DNA of 64,000 nt from Dyadobacter soli (GTDB lineage Bacteria; Bacteroidota; Bacteroidia; Cytophagales; Spirosomataceae). Positions 16,013-24,702 of this stretch are shown here, piece by piece (position 1 is the stretch's first letter; every line of letters begins with the position of its first letter). Under the pieces are notes generated by a model, which was not told the origin of the DNA, searched no databases, and saw only the letters and a list, made by a program, of their open reading frames with translations. Where the stretch lies: positions 1 to 64,000 of the forward strand of contig NZ_FNAN01000030.1 in the NCBI RefSeq assembly GCF_900101885.1, read 5' to 3'. A program made the translations under genes and the position numbers.

Positions 16013-16747
16013 TTAATGTTTAACAGATTTTACAAACTCTTCAAACTTCACAAGCAGCGTTTTTAGCTCATCGGCGTCCTTGGCAATTAACCTGTTCCTA
16101 AACAGATCGGCGCTCTGCTCGTTGAAAGCATCTTCCAGGACATTCACATTCATGGTCTTCATCACCTTGTAATAGATATAAGCACTAACAGCATCCGAAA
16201 TGCCGCCAAAAACATCCCTGTACCTTTGCTTAATGAGCAGCTGCGAATACAAGCGCTTCAAGAATTCAGCCTTTTCGTCGGAAGACATCTGGTTCAGCAG
16301 CGCGTCATCGCGCATAATCAGCTCTGCCCCGATCCAGTTCAGTGAATAAGCTCCCATTTCCGCGCTATCGGCAAGGGTGACGATCTTGCTGAAATCTTCC
16401 CTGAAATAGACATCACGCAGTGCTTTCATAGCATCAGGCCGCCGCTTGAATTCCGTAAAGCCGTTGAAGCCTTCCAATGCGAAACCCAAACCCTCAATCG
16501 GGCTATCGTGTGCGACATAACTCTGAAAAAACGGGTGCTCCATCGTAATTAACAGCAACTCTTCCGTACTCAACGTTTTCAGATCGATACCTTTAATCTG
16601 ACAGGCTTCCTGCCGTTCTTCGACAGACGTTAGCGCATTCCAGCATTCAGTACCCGGCTTGCAGGGATAATTCCAGCGCAGTGTGGACTGCGCGGAAGCG
16701 AGCGACGACAGTAATGTGACAATCAAAAACAGTTTGATTTTTCTCAT
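16013..16747 (-). CDS. Exported protein of unknown function
   Basis: A 244-residue protein with a clear signal peptide (RKIKLFLIVTLLSSLASAQ, cleavage after residue ~19). The mature protein is mostly helical, with two early cysteines (CKPGTEC) and a third (ACQIKG) that may form a disulfide. I do not recognise a family. It is the first gene of the run 16747-14509, whose three products are all exported; the shared export and spacing suggest a common surface or periplasmic task. Confidence 0.6.
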   Translation of the reverse strand: MRKIKLFLIVTLLSSLASAQSTLRWNYPCKPGTECWNALTSVEERQEACQIKGIDLKTLSTEELLLITMEHPFFQSYVAHDSPIEGLGFALEGFNGFTEFKRRPDAMKALRDVYFREDFSKIVTLADSAEMGAYSLNWIGAELIMRDDALLNQMSSDEKAEFLKRLYSQLLIKQRYRDVFGGISDAVSAYIYYKVMKTMNVNVLEDAFNEQSADLFRNRLIAKDADELKTLLVKFEEFVKSVKH

Positions 16748-17070
16748 AGAACTCCTGTTTACATGATGAATAATACATGCACTTTGCCGCGAACGCGGAC
16801 GATCGTTTCAGAACATTGAGCTTACAAGTTGCCGTAGACTGGCGGTGACGGGCGATGCAAATATTTGATTTTTCAAATACAAAACATAACCATTTTAATG
16901 AGTAATGAATATCCGGCTGGAATTAATATGGGAACGGTAATAAGGCAGCAGATTTACGACCCGTCAAGCGATGGTTACAAAGCCTCAACTGAAAATTGAA
17001 AAATGCACCATTGGCGTTCCGATTGTGTTTTAGTTTTAAGACCTTTGTCGATATTACCATTCCATTGACC
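16748..17070. other. Gene-free stretch between exported-protein operon and ispG
   Basis: About 320 bases between divergent genes. A 33-codon frame at 16898-16999 starts with ATG and ends where a TTG start for a longer IspG frame would begin, but its sequence gives no reason to call it a gene. A TTTGA/TCAAA palindrome lies near 16862-16880. No clear promoter pair was found. Confidence 0.4.
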
Positions 17071-19068
17071 GTGATCACACCTGCTGAACAAAAAACCAAT
17101 ATTTACTGCCCGTCGCTGACGGCATATCAACGGCGTAAAACCATTTCCATCAATATTGGCGGCGTGCCGATGGGCTCCGATTACCCGATACGCGTGCAGT
17201 CGATGACGACGGTGGATACGATGGATACACAGGGCTCGATCGACGAGGTGATCCGGATGGTCGAATCGGGATGCGAATATGTGCGTATCACCGCGCCAAG
17301 CGTGAAAGAGGCCCAAAACCTCGAAAACATCCGCAATGGGTTGCACAAGCTGGGCATTCAGGTGCCGCTGATCGCCGATATACATTTTACGCCCAATGCA
17401 GCCGAACTGGCTGCCCGCATCGTCGAAAAGGTGCGGATCAATCCAGGTAACTATGCCGATCGCAAGCGTTTCGAGGTGATCGATTACACCGATGCTTCCT
17501 ATGCCGCCGAGCTGGAAAGGATCCGGGAGAAGTTTATCCCCCTGGTCAAAATTTGCAAGGAGTATGGCACTGCTATGCGCATCGGCACCAATCACGGCTC
17601 GCTTTCCGACCGCATTCTGAGCCGCTATGGCGATACGCCGCTGGGAATGGTGGAGTCGGCGCTGGAATTTCTGCGGATTTGTGAAGAACTGAATTACTAT
17701 AACATCGCGCTGTCGATGAAGTCCAGCAACACGCAGGTGATGGTGGAAGCCTACCGCTTGCTGGTGCAACGGTTGGACGAAGAAGGTTTGAAGCCCTACC
17801 CGCTGCATTTGGGCGTTACTGAGGCTGGCGAAGCCGAGGATGGCCGCATTAAGTCGGCTGTCGGGATTGGTACTTTGCTGGAAGACGGCCTCGGCGATAC
17901 GGTGCGCGTTTCACTGACCGAAGCGCCGGAAAAAGAAGCTCCCGTGGCCCGCGCATTGATCGAGCGGTACACTACGCGTGCTGACCACGCACCCATCGAG
18001 CCGATCGATCATTGCCCGATTAACCCGTTCCAATATACGCGTCGCGATACACGGGAAGTTTATAACATCGGCCATTTGAATGTACCACGGGTAATTGCCG
18101 ATTATTCGAATATCGAGGTTCAGCAACTGGACGATCTGAAAAGCATCGGGCATTTCTTCCTGCTGGTTCCCGATAAATGGGCCATGAACGACCAGGGTGC
18201 AGATTTCATTTACTCCGGGAAAAAACCGGTGCCGTTCATGCTTCCAAACGGTCTGCGTGAAATCCTCGACCATTCGCAATGGCTCGCACACGCTGAAAAA
18301 CACATTAAATTCCCGCTTTTCGAGGTAGCGGAATGGAATGCCGCGACAGAAGTTTCCGCTGAGCTTAACTTTATCAAAGGCGATATTCACACATTCGACC
18401 AGGCATTTTTGAATGCTGTTTCGGATAAAAAGAATGTCGTTCTCGTGCTGCACACGCATAATGCCCACGCGATGCCGGAAATGCGCCGTTTCTTTTACAA
18501 ACTCACAGAACTGCATTTCAAACTACCGGTGATTATCAACCGAAGCTACCAGACCGATCTCGGCGATAAGCTTACATTATATTCCGCAACTGACATTGGT
18601 GGCTTGCTGGTGGATGGCTTCGGTGACGGAGCGTTACTTTCGCCTGAGTTTCCGGCAGGCATCGCGCATTCGGACAAGTTAAAAGCCGCTGCTTCCTATA
18701 ACAGCATTGCCTTCGGAGTTTTGCAGGCAGCACGCACGCGGATGTCGAAAACAGAATACATTTCCTGCCCTTCCTGCGGACGCACATTGTTCGATTTGCA
18801 GGAAACGACGGCAATGATCCGGAAGCATACGGAGCATTTGAAAGGTGTAAAAATCGGTATTATGGGCTGCATTGTGAACGGCCCCGGCGAAATGGCCGAT
18901 GCCGATTATGGTTACGTGGGTATGGGCAAGGACAAAATTGCATTGTACCGCGGCCAGGAAGTGATCAAACGGTCGGTGCATTCGTCCAAAGCGGTGGAAG
19001 AACTGATCGAGCTGATCCGGGAAGATGGCCGGTGGATAGAGCCGGAGGAACGTGAGATTTTGATTTAA
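17071..19068 (+). CDS. ispG: 4-hydroxy-3-methylbut-2-enyl-diphosphate synthase IspG (large form)
   Basis: IspG reduces methylerythritol cyclodiphosphate to HMBPP, the sixth step of the MEP isoprenoid pathway, using a [4Fe-4S] cluster. The ~665-residue product is the large type with an insert between the TIM barrel (GVPMGSDYPIRVQSMTT at the start, split as GVPMGSDYPI and RVQSMTT) and the iron-sulfur domain, as in plants, Chlamydia and Bacteroidota. Cluster cysteines are in SCPSCGRTLFD and MGCIVNGPGEM. The start is uncertain: the frame is open from a TTG at 16996, but the first 25 residues look random and the family usually starts shortly before YCPSLTAYQRRKT, so I choose the GTG at 17071. A small membrane-protein gene follows after 9 bases. 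Confidence 0.92.
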   Translation: MITPAEQKTNIYCPSLTAYQRRKTISINIGGVPMGSDYPIRVQSMTTVDTMDTQGSIDEVIRMVESGCEYVRITAPSVKEAQNLENIRNGLHKLGIQVPLIADIHFTPNAAELAARIVEKVRINPGNYADRKRFEVIDYTDASYAAELERIREKFIPLVKICKEYGTAMRIGTNHGSLSDRILSRYGDTPLGMVESALEFLRICEELNYYNIALSMKSSNTQVMVEAYRLLVQRLDEEGLKPYPLHLGVTEAGEAEDGRIKSAVGIGTLLEDGLGDTVRVSLTEAPEKEAPVARALIERYTTRADHAPIEPIDHCPINPFQYTRRDTREVYNIGHLNVPRVIADYSNIEVQQLDDLKSIGHFFLLVPDKWAMNDQGADFIYSGKKPVPFMLPNGLREILDHSQWLAHAEKHIKFPLFEVAEWNAATEVSAELNFIKGDIHTFDQAFLNAVSDKKNVVLVLHTHNAHAMPEMRRFFYKLTELHFKLPVIINRSYQTDLGDKLTLYSATDIGGLLVDGFGDGALLSPEFPAGIAHSDKLKAAASYNSIAFGVLQAARTRMSKTEYISCPSCGRTLFDLQETTAMIRKHTEHLKGVKIGIMGCIVNGPGEMADADYGYVGMGKDKIALYRGQEVIKRSVHSSKAVEELIELIREDGRWIEPEEREILI

Positions 19069-19077
19069 ATAAATACA

Positions 19078-19257
19078 ATGAAAAAATACTTTCAACTGGG
19101 CGAGGTGTTTTCCTACTTCATCCGCGTGTTCAAAAAACGCGACCCGAATAACCCTGATTCGTTCAATTTGCGCATGATGCACGGGATCAACCGCATCTCG
19201 ATCGTCATGTTCCTGATTTGTGTCATTGTCATGATCGTCAGAGCCTTAACACGATGA
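19078..19257 (+). CDS. Small single-span membrane protein (59 residues)
   Basis: A short gene found by reading the gap between ispG and the YjbR gene. ATG at 19078, nine bases after the ispG stop; stop TGA at 19255-19257. The product begins MKKYFQLGEVFSYFIRVF, has a basic, polar middle (KKRDPNNPDSF) and ends in a hydrophobic helix (~residues 40-56) with a short basic tail, so it is probably a membrane protein with its N-terminus in the cytoplasm. Similar ~60-residue proteins occur in Bacteroidota as an uncharacterised family. Its stop overlaps the start of the next gene (ATGA), a sign of coupled translation. Function unknown. Confidence 0.75.
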   Translation: MKKYFQLGEVFSYFIRVFKKRDPNNPDSFNLRMMHGINRISIVMFLICVIVMIVRALTR

Positions 19258-19610
19258 ACCTCGAAGCACTGCGCGACTACTGCCTGAAATTACCCGGCGT
19301 CACGGAAGAGTTACCATTCGGTCCGGATACGCTGGTATTTAAAGTAATGGGAAAGGTTTTCCTGCTCACGCCGCTGGACTCGCCGCAGCATTCGTTCAAT
19401 GCGAAATGCGACCCCGAAAAAGCCGAAGAGCTGAGAGAAAAATATCCCGACGTAAAGCCGGGATATCATATGAATAAGAAGCATTGGAACACGGTGCTCG
19501 TGACGGGCAGCATTCCGAGCGAGGAACTTTTCAGTTGGGTCAAAGATTCCTACGATCTGGTCGTGGCAAGTTTGCCAAAGAAAACGCAAGAAGAGTTGAA
19601 AAACCAATAA
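19254..19610 (+). CDS. MmcQ/YjbR-family protein
   Basis: The 118-residue product belongs to the MmcQ/YjbR family of small CyaY-like-fold proteins: GVTEELPFGPDTLVFKVMGK near the N-terminus (split as GVTEELPFGPDTLVF and KVMGKVF), SFNAKCDPEKAEELRE in the middle and GYHMNKKHWNTV after it. The fold is often called DNA-binding, but the role is not settled. The ATG at 19254 overlaps the stop of the 59-residue membrane-protein gene as ATGA; a longer frame from 19218 is rejected for that reason. A hairpin terminator follows within one base of the stop. Confidence 0.85.
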   Translation: MNLEALRDYCLKLPGVTEELPFGPDTLVFKVMGKVFLLTPLDSPQHSFNAKCDPEKAEELREKYPDVKPGYHMNKKHWNTVLVTGSIPSEELFSWVKDSYDLVVASLPKKTQEELKNQ

Positions 19611-19636
19611 AAAAGGAGCGATAACTCGCTCCTTTT
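19611..19636. terminator. Bidirectional hairpin terminator between yjbR-like gene and gldC
   Basis: A 10-bp stem (AAAAGGAGCG at 19611-19620, complement at 19627-19636) with a 6-base loop and flanking A/T runs separates two convergent genes. Confidence 0.8.
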
Positions 19637-19638
19637 CG

Positions 19639-19980
19639 CTATTTGGCAGCTTTCATTTCCTCATCCAACCGCTTGCTCAGCGTGTCACAAACGCCTTCGA
19701 TCATGTCGGCCATGCTGCGGTCGTTGGTAGCAGTCAGCAAGGTGTCCGCGATGCCGCTCATGAGTTCAATATAGAAGCGCTTCATTTCAAAAACCTCCAT
19801 ATCCTTCGTCCAGAGGTCGATTTTCAGCGTTCCGCGGTGATAATGGTCCCACACACCGATCGCGATCGCGCGGGTGTCGTTAATTCCCTCGTTCGGGTTA
19901 TCGGTAGCGTCCCAAAAGATCTTTTCCGGTATATTTTTTTCGTCGAGTTCAACGGTGAAATGTATTTCTGACTTTTTCAT
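19639..19980 (-). CDS. gldC: Gliding motility protein GldC
   Basis: The 113-residue product matches GldC: it starts KKSEIHFTVELDEKNIPEKI (split: KKSEIHFTVELD, EKNIPEKIFWDATD), continues with ALS-like AIAIGVWDHYHRGTLKIDLWTKDM features and a helical end. GldC is a cytoplasmic protein needed for efficient gliding in Flavobacterium johnsoniae and is conserved even in non-gliding Bacteroidota; its biochemical role is unknown. A -7 element TACTTTTG lies just upstream at 20000-20007. The gene stands alone between a terminator and a DUF4197 gene. Confidence 0.9.
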   Translation of the reverse strand: MKKSEIHFTVELDEKNIPEKIFWDATDNPNEGINDTRAIAIGVWDHYHRGTLKIDLWTKDMEVFEMKRFYIELMSGIADTLLTATNDRSMADMIEGVCDTLSKRLDEEMKAAK

Positions 19981-19999
19981 ATTGAGGTGTTAATTTTTA

Positions 20000-20007
20000 C
20001 AAAAGTA
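20000..20007 (-). promoter_or_regulatory. -7 element TACTTTTG upstream of gldC
   Basis: Perfect TAnnTTTG on the minus strand, 20 bases before the gldC ATG; no good -33 TTTG is visible. Confidence 0.45.
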
Positions 20008-20015
20008 AGCAAAAC

Positions 20016-20741
20016 TCATTTGCCTGCCTGACTGAACACTTTTTTCAGCAAATCAGTCACCCGCGCACCCGGATTCTCGCGAATTTTCTTTTCCTCCTGC
20101 GCAATCAACACGTACATGCCGTCGATCGTCTTCTGCGTCGCGTACTCTTTCAGATTGGGATTCACCTTCTTTACCAGCGGCAACTGATTGTAAGTATTGA
20201 CAATGTCGGCGTAGTATTCGGTAGCCTTATTCAAGTTCAACGTACTGTCCACCACCGGGAAGAAAGTCTTGAAAAGCTCGTCGTTAGTCGATTTCTTCAA
20301 ATATTGCGTCGCAGCATCGTCCTGACCTTTCAGAATACCCAACGCATCAGGTACCGTCATGGAAGTGACCGCTTTAATGAAGATCGGCTTCGACTTTTTA
20401 GCCGCATCCTCGGCCGCGCGGTTGAGCGACAATGTAAATTTATCGACCTCAGCGCCCAGTCCCATTTTGCGTAATGCATCCGCCACTTTCTGTGCTTCCG
20501 GCGGTACTGCTATTTTGATCAGCTCGTTTTTGAAAAAGCCGTCGACTTTGGAAGCCGATTCGGAACCGTTGCTGACGCCTATGTTCAACGCCTCCTTCAA
20601 GCCCTGAACGATCTCGTTCTCAGCGAGTCCCCCACTTTTACTGCCACCTTTTCCAAGCAGCTTACCGAGGTTGAACTGTGCCTGCGAAGCATGTCCTAAA
20701 AAGAGCCAAATCAGCGTTAACGAAAGGATTTTGTATTTCAT
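20016..20741 (-). CDS. DUF4197 exported protein
   Basis: From the ATG at 20741 the product is 241 residues: a signal peptide (KYKILSLTLIWLFLGHASQAQ, cut after ~residue 21; split KYKILSLTLIW, LFLGHASQAQ), a short Gly-rich linker and a long all-helical domain with ALNIGVSNG and VPDALGILKGQDDAATQYL, the hallmarks of DUF4197. The family is periplasmic and uncharacterised. A longer frame reaches 20777, but the promoter element at 20775-20782 would put transcription start inside it, so the shorter start is preferred. Divergent from cinA. Confidence 0.83.
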   Translation of the reverse strand: MKYKILSLTLIWLFLGHASQAQFNLGKLLGKGGSKSGGLAENEIVQGLKEALNIGVSNGSESASKVDGFFKNELIKIAVPPEAQKVADALRKMGLGAEVDKFTLSLNRAAEDAAKKSKPIFIKAVTSMTVPDALGILKGQDDAATQYLKKSTNDELFKTFFPVVDSTLNLNKATEYYADIVNTYNQLPLVKKVNPNLKEYATQKTIDGMYVLIAQEEKKIRENPGARVTDLLKKVFSQAGK

Positions 20742-20774
20742 TACAATAGAGTTTGTTAATATTTCACTACGGTT

Positions 20775-20782
20775 CAAACGTA
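20775..20782 (-). promoter_or_regulatory. -7 element TACGTTTG upstream of the DUF4197 gene
   Basis: Perfect TAnnTTTG on the minus strand, 34 bases before the chosen ATG. Confidence 0.4.
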
Positions 20783-20804
20783 CTCAATAACGATTAATTT
20801 TACT

Positions 20805-20812
20805 TATTTTTG
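20805..20812 (+). promoter_or_regulatory. -7 element TATTTTTG upstream of cinA
   Basis: Perfect TAnnTTTG 37 bases before the cinA ATG; the -33 position does not match TTTG well. Confidence 0.4.
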
Positions 20813-20848
20813 GGAAAATAACGGTCCCATTTAACCTGTTCCAAACCT

Positions 20849-22120
20849 ATGATTTCCTCTGCCAGGGCTGAAATAATCACGATCGGTGACGAGATTCTTT
20901 TCGGCCAGATCGTCGACACGAATACGCAATGGATTGGCTCCCAACTGACTGACATCGGCATCCGTCCTGCGAGGAAAACATCCGTAGGTGACAACAGGCA
21001 GGACATTCTCGATGCGTTCACGCAGGCGAGCCAGCGGGTGAACGTGGTGATCGTAACGGGTGGCCTCGGGCCCACGCGCGACGATATTACCAAACACACC
21101 TTCTGCGAATATTTCGGTACCGAACTGGAAATCAACCAGGACGCCCTGGCGCTGATCACCGAGTTTTTCGCCAAACGCGGCCGTGTCATGACCGAGCTGA
21201 ACATTCAGCAGGCAGCGCTTCCCAAAAATTGTACCTACATTCCGAACCTCTGGGGAACCGCTCCGGGAATGTGGTTTGAGCAGGACGAGGTCATTTACGT
21301 TTCCCTGCCCGGCGTGCCTTATGAAATGAAGAGTTTGATGGAATTCGAGATCCTGCCGAGATTGAAAGCGCGATTTTCGACCCACATTATTCAACATAAA
21401 TCCATTCGCACGATTGGCATCGGCGAGTCTTTCCTGGCCGAGAAAATTGCCGCCTGGGAAGATGCATTGCCGGAACATATCAAATTGGCCTATCTCCCGC
21501 ATTTCGGACAGGTTAGGCTGAGGCTTACCGGCACAGGTACTGATCAGGAGATATTGGAAAAAGAACTTGCGGAACAAGTAGCATTAGTGTTGCCGCTAAT
21601 TGAGGAAAACGTTTTCGGCTATGATTCGGATGAACTGGAAACGGTGATCGGTACGTTGCTGATGAATAACAATGCCACGATAGCGACCGCCGAAAGCTGT
21701 ACAGGAGGCTATGTAGCCAACCAGATCACGAGCATACCGGGCTCATCACGGTATTACGAAGGCTCCGTGGTGAGTTATAGTAACGCGGTTAAAATGAATG
21801 TGCTGGGCGTATCCAGTGAGACGCTCGAAGCATACGGCGCCGTGAGCGAGCAAACCGCCCGCGAAATGGCCGAGGGAGCACGCCGGGTGCTGAATACCAC
21901 ATTTGCCATTTCCACCACCGGCATTGCAGGCCCCGACGGCGGTACTGCTGAAAAGCCCGTAGGTACCGTGTGGATCGCGTGCGCAACGCCCGAGGAGACA
22001 TTTACCCAGTTGCTGACATTAAGGAACAACAGAAAAATCAATATAGAACTAACCTGCTCTTACGCCCTCAACCTGCTGAGAAAAACAATTTTAAAAACCA
22101 CTCTGGCAGTTAAAGGATAA
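20849..22120 (+). CDS. cinA: CinA-family protein (nicotinamide-nucleotide deamidase, two-domain)
   Basis: A 423-residue two-domain CinA. Residues ~1-170 are the molybdopterin-binding-like domain (EIITIGDEILFGQIVDTNT, split EIITIGDEIL, GQIVDTNTQW; GGLGPTRDDIT), which in related proteins hydrolyses ADP-ribose or NADH derivatives. Residues ~260-423 are the PncC domain (ATAESCTGGYVANQITSIPGSS, split ATAESCTGGY, ITSIPGSSRYY; GIAGPDGGT) that deamidates nicotinamide mononucleotide to nicotinate mononucleotide in the pyridine-nucleotide salvage cycle. Length is standard for the full-size form. The next gene on the strand, an E2 acyltransferase, starts 64 bases later. Confidence 0.93.
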   Translation: MISSARAEIITIGDEILFGQIVDTNTQWIGSQLTDIGIRPARKTSVGDNRQDILDAFTQASQRVNVVIVTGGLGPTRDDITKHTFCEYFGTELEINQDALALITEFFAKRGRVMTELNIQQAALPKNCTYIPNLWGTAPGMWFEQDEVIYVSLPGVPYEMKSLMEFEILPRLKARFSTHIIQHKSIRTIGIGESFLAEKIAAWEDALPEHIKLAYLPHFGQVRLRLTGTGTDQEILEKELAEQVALVLPLIEENVFGYDSDELETVIGTLLMNNNATIATAESCTGGYVANQITSIPGSSRYYEGSVVSYSNAVKMNVLGVSSETLEAYGAVSEQTAREMAEGARRVLNTTFAISTTGIAGPDGGTAEKPVGTVWIACATPEETFTQLLTLRNNRKINIELTCSYALNLLRKTILKTTLAVKG

Positions 22121-22184
22121 ACGAAGATCAGGATCATGGAGGTAACGGACGCATGTTTTCCTTACCTTCGAAAAAACACCATTT

Positions 22185-23492
22185 ATGAAAATAATTGAAA
22201 TGGTAATGCCTCCGATGGGGGAAAGCATCATGGAATGCACCGTGCTCCACCTGCTTGCAGAAGAGGGCGCCAAGGTGCGGATCGATGATTCCATCCTCGA
22301 AGTTGCTACCGATAAAGTAGATACCGAAGTACCCTGCCCCTACGAAGGAACGCTCACCAAATGGCTCGTCAAAGTCGAAGATGTAGTGCCTATCGGAAGC
22401 GCCGTGGCGCAAATCGAGGTGGCCGACAACGTGGTGGCACAGGATGCGGGCACGCCGTTGCTGGTAGGTGTGGAAGAAGAGGCTGATGCGGCAGTGGCAG
22501 CAACGGCCGCAGTACTTGAAAAAGACTTTCAAACGGCTGTAACCAGAACACCAGAGGTTGTTTACGAATATGCACCGGCTGATACCGAATTCAATTCATT
22601 CTACTCGCCGCTGGTACTGAGCATTGCGCGTCAGGAGCGAATCCCGGTAGAGGAATTGAAGGTGATTAAAGGAAGTGGCCTGGAAAACCGGGTAACCAAG
22701 GACGATATTCTCACGTATGTTGAACATCGCCGCAAAAAAGGGCCGGCGACAGCACCTGCTCCTGCCGTTTCGCTGAATGGCAGCAACGAAATCATTGAAA
22801 TGGACCGTATGCGAAAGATGATTTCGCAGCGAATGGTGGAATCCAAGCGAATTTCGGCGCACGTGACTTCATTCATCGAAACGGATATGACGCCGGTGGT
22901 GGGCTGGCGCGAGCATGTGAAGCAGGAATACCGCAAGAAAACCGGCGACAGCATTACGTTCACGCCTATCCTCATTGAAGCGGTAGTGAAAGCCATCAAG
23001 GATTACCCGATGATCAACATCTCGGTGGAGGGCGACAAGATCATTAAAAAGAAAGACATTAACATAGGCATGGCCGTGGCCCTGCCGGACGGTAACCTGA
23101 TCGTGCCGGTGATCCATAATGCCGACCGCTACGACCTGCCCGGCCTCGCACGCAAGGTGAACGACCTCGCAAAGCGCGCACGGGAAAACCGCCTGAAAGC
23201 CGACGACCTCGCCGGGGGAACATATACCGTTTCCAACATCGGCGCATTCGCCAACCTCATGGGCACGCCGATTATCGTGCAGCCGCAAGTGGCGATCATG
23301 GCATTTGGGGCGATCAAAAAGAAGCCTGCCGTGATCGAAACGCAGCAAGGTGACCTGATCGGCATCCGCAGCATGATGTTCGTCTCGCATTCGTACGACC
23401 ACCGCGTGGTGGACGGCTCGTTGGGCGGCCTGTTCCTGAAACGCGTAAACGATTACCTCGAAAATTTCGACATTAGCCGAACGATAATCTGA
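22185..23492 (+). CDS. Dihydrolipoamide acyltransferase (E2) of a 2-oxoacid dehydrogenase
   Basis: The 435-residue E2 has one lipoyl domain (residues ~1-78, lipoylated Lys44 in EVATDKVDTEVP), a peripheral-subunit-binding domain (~140-180, SPLVLSIARQERI...VTKDDIL) and a catalytic domain ending in SHSYDHRVVDGSLGGLFLKR (split SHSYDHRVVDG, GLFLKR), whose His and Asp transfer the acyl group. The domain order is that of branched-chain 2-oxoacid or pyruvate E2; the acyl group is not certain. No E1 or E3 gene is nearby. Its stop overlaps the next start (TGATG), so it is coupled to the deoxyribonucleotidase gene, which begins at 23492. Confidence 0.92.
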   Translation: MKIIEMVMPPMGESIMECTVLHLLAEEGAKVRIDDSILEVATDKVDTEVPCPYEGTLTKWLVKVEDVVPIGSAVAQIEVADNVVAQDAGTPLLVGVEEEADAAVAATAAVLEKDFQTAVTRTPEVVYEYAPADTEFNSFYSPLVLSIARQERIPVEELKVIKGSGLENRVTKDDILTYVEHRRKKGPATAPAPAVSLNGSNEIIEMDRMRKMISQRMVESKRISAHVTSFIETDMTPVVGWREHVKQEYRKKTGDSITFTPILIEAVVKAIKDYPMINISVEGDKIIKKKDINIGMAVALPDGNLIVPVIHNADRYDLPGLARKVNDLAKRARENRLKADDLAGGTYTVSNIGAFANLMGTPIIVQPQVAIMAFGAIKKKPAVIETQQGDLIGIRSMMFVSHSYDHRVVDGSLGGLFLKRVNDYLENFDISRTII

Positions 23493-24025
23493 TGCTGAGA
23501 TTGACCCTGGATATGGACGACGTGCTGGCGAATACCCACGAAAAGCTTGTCGACATTGTCCTCGCCGACTTTTCGACCACATTGGATCGCGCGGATTTCC
23601 AGAAAAAGGGATTGAGGGAATTGCTGCATCCAAAACAGCTTTCGAAGCTGCATAAGATTATGGACTCGCCGGGTTTCTTTGCGGACATTAAAGTGAAGGA
23701 CGACGCCGTGGAAACGGTCCACAAGCTTTCCAGGTATTACGAATTGTTTGTGGCGACGGCCTGCATGGAGTTCCCGAACTCGTTCCGCGATAAGTTCGAC
23801 TGGCTCAAAAAGCACTTTCCATTTATTCCGTGGACGAATGTAGTTTTCTGCGGGTATAAAAGCATTATCCAGTCGGATTACCTGATTGACGACCATGTAC
23901 GTAACCTGGCGGCATTCAAAGGTAAAGGCATTCTTTTTTCATCCCCGCACAACCTCCGCGAAACGGCCTACAAACGTGTGTCGAGCTGGAAGGAAGTATC
24001 GGAACTATTTTTGCACAGCGTATGA
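23492..24025 (+). CDS. 5'(3')-deoxyribonucleotidase-type HAD phosphatase
   Basis: The 177-residue product belongs to the NT5C group of HAD phosphatases, which dephosphorylate deoxyribonucleoside monophosphates. It starts with LDMDDVLAN (catalytic Asp7 nucleophile and Asp9 acid/base), has a helical cap, the ATACME and KSII segments corresponding to motifs 2 and 3, and YLIDDHVRNL as motif 4. Length is normal. It overlaps the E2 gene upstream by one base and the response regulator gene downstream by four (ATGA), which suggests one transcript with coupled translation. Together with the deoxynucleoside kinase at 1286-1900 it points to dNTP pool control. Confidence 0.85.
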   Translation: MLRLTLDMDDVLANTHEKLVDIVLADFSTTLDRADFQKKGLRELLHPKQLSKLHKIMDSPGFFADIKVKDDAVETVHKLSRYYELFVATACMEFPNSFRDKFDWLKKHFPFIPWTNVVFCGYKSIIQSDYLIDDHVRNLAAFKGKGILFSSPHNLRETAYKRVSSWKEVSELFLHSV

Positions 24026-24699
24026 AACTGTTACTGATTGAGGACGAACCGAAAACATTGCAATCGATACGGCAGGGGCTGGAAGAGAATGGGTATGAGG
24101 TAGATATTGCCTACGACGGTCTGATCGGTAAGCAACTTGCACGAAGCAATGTTTATCAGCTCATTATCAGCGATATTATCATTCCCGGTATCAATGGAAT
24201 AGAGCTTTGTCGCGAAATCAGGAGCTGGGGCGACGAAACGCCTATATTAATGCTCACCGCCCTCGGTACCACCGACGATAAGGTAACCGGCCTCGATGCC
24301 GGCGCGGACGATTACCTGGTCAAACCATTCGAATTCAAAGAACTCCTCGCACGCGTACGTGCACTCACGAAGCGCGGCTCGACGGTTTCGCACACGGCGC
24401 AGGTTTTGAAATTTGCAGACCTTGAAGTGTCGTTAGATGCGAAGACCGTTTATCGTTCGGGGAATAAGATTAATCTGACGGCTCGGGAATTCAATCTGCT
24501 GGTATACCTTATCCGGAACCAGGGAAGGGTTATTTCAAAGGTCGAGATTGCCGAGCAGGTTTGGGATATCGGTTTCGATACCGGTACCAATGTCATTGAA
24601 GTATATGTAAATTACCTTCGCAAAAAGATCGACAAAGATTATCCCGTGAAACTCATCCACACGCAGTTTGGAATGGGTTATGTGCTTAAAGTAGAATAG
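24022..24699 (+). CDS. OmpR/PhoB-type response regulator
   Basis: A 225-residue two-domain regulator. The receiver domain (1-118) has the acidic pair at Glu7/Asp8, phosphoacceptor Asp51 (IISDIIIPG), the TAL switch residue near 80 and the LVKPF lysine near 103. The C-terminal winged helix (~128-224) has the LTAREFNLL and VYVNYLRKKID signatures of OmpR/PhoB DNA-binding domains. It is phosphorylated by the histidine kinase gene that starts four bases downstream. Its start overlaps the deoxyribonucleotidase stop. Heavy-metal or envelope-stress type systems (CusR-like) have this architecture, but the signal is unknown. Confidence 0.93.
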   Translation: MKLLLIEDEPKTLQSIRQGLEENGYEVDIAYDGLIGKQLARSNVYQLIISDIIIPGINGIELCREIRSWGDETPILMLTALGTTDDKVTGLDAGADDYLVKPFEFKELLARVRALTKRGSTVSHTAQVLKFADLEVSLDAKTVYRSGNKINLTAREFNLLVYLIRNQGRVISKVEIAEQVWDIGFDTGTNVIEVYVNYLRKKIDKDYPVKLIHTQFGMGYVLKVE

Positions 24700-24702
24700 G
24701 TT

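Noticed and set aside
16898..16999. 33-codon frame whose stop overlaps a TTG that could start a longer ispG frame
   Set aside because: It looked like a leader peptide, but neither its sequence nor the extra IspG residues resemble anything conserved; chance overlap is likelier.
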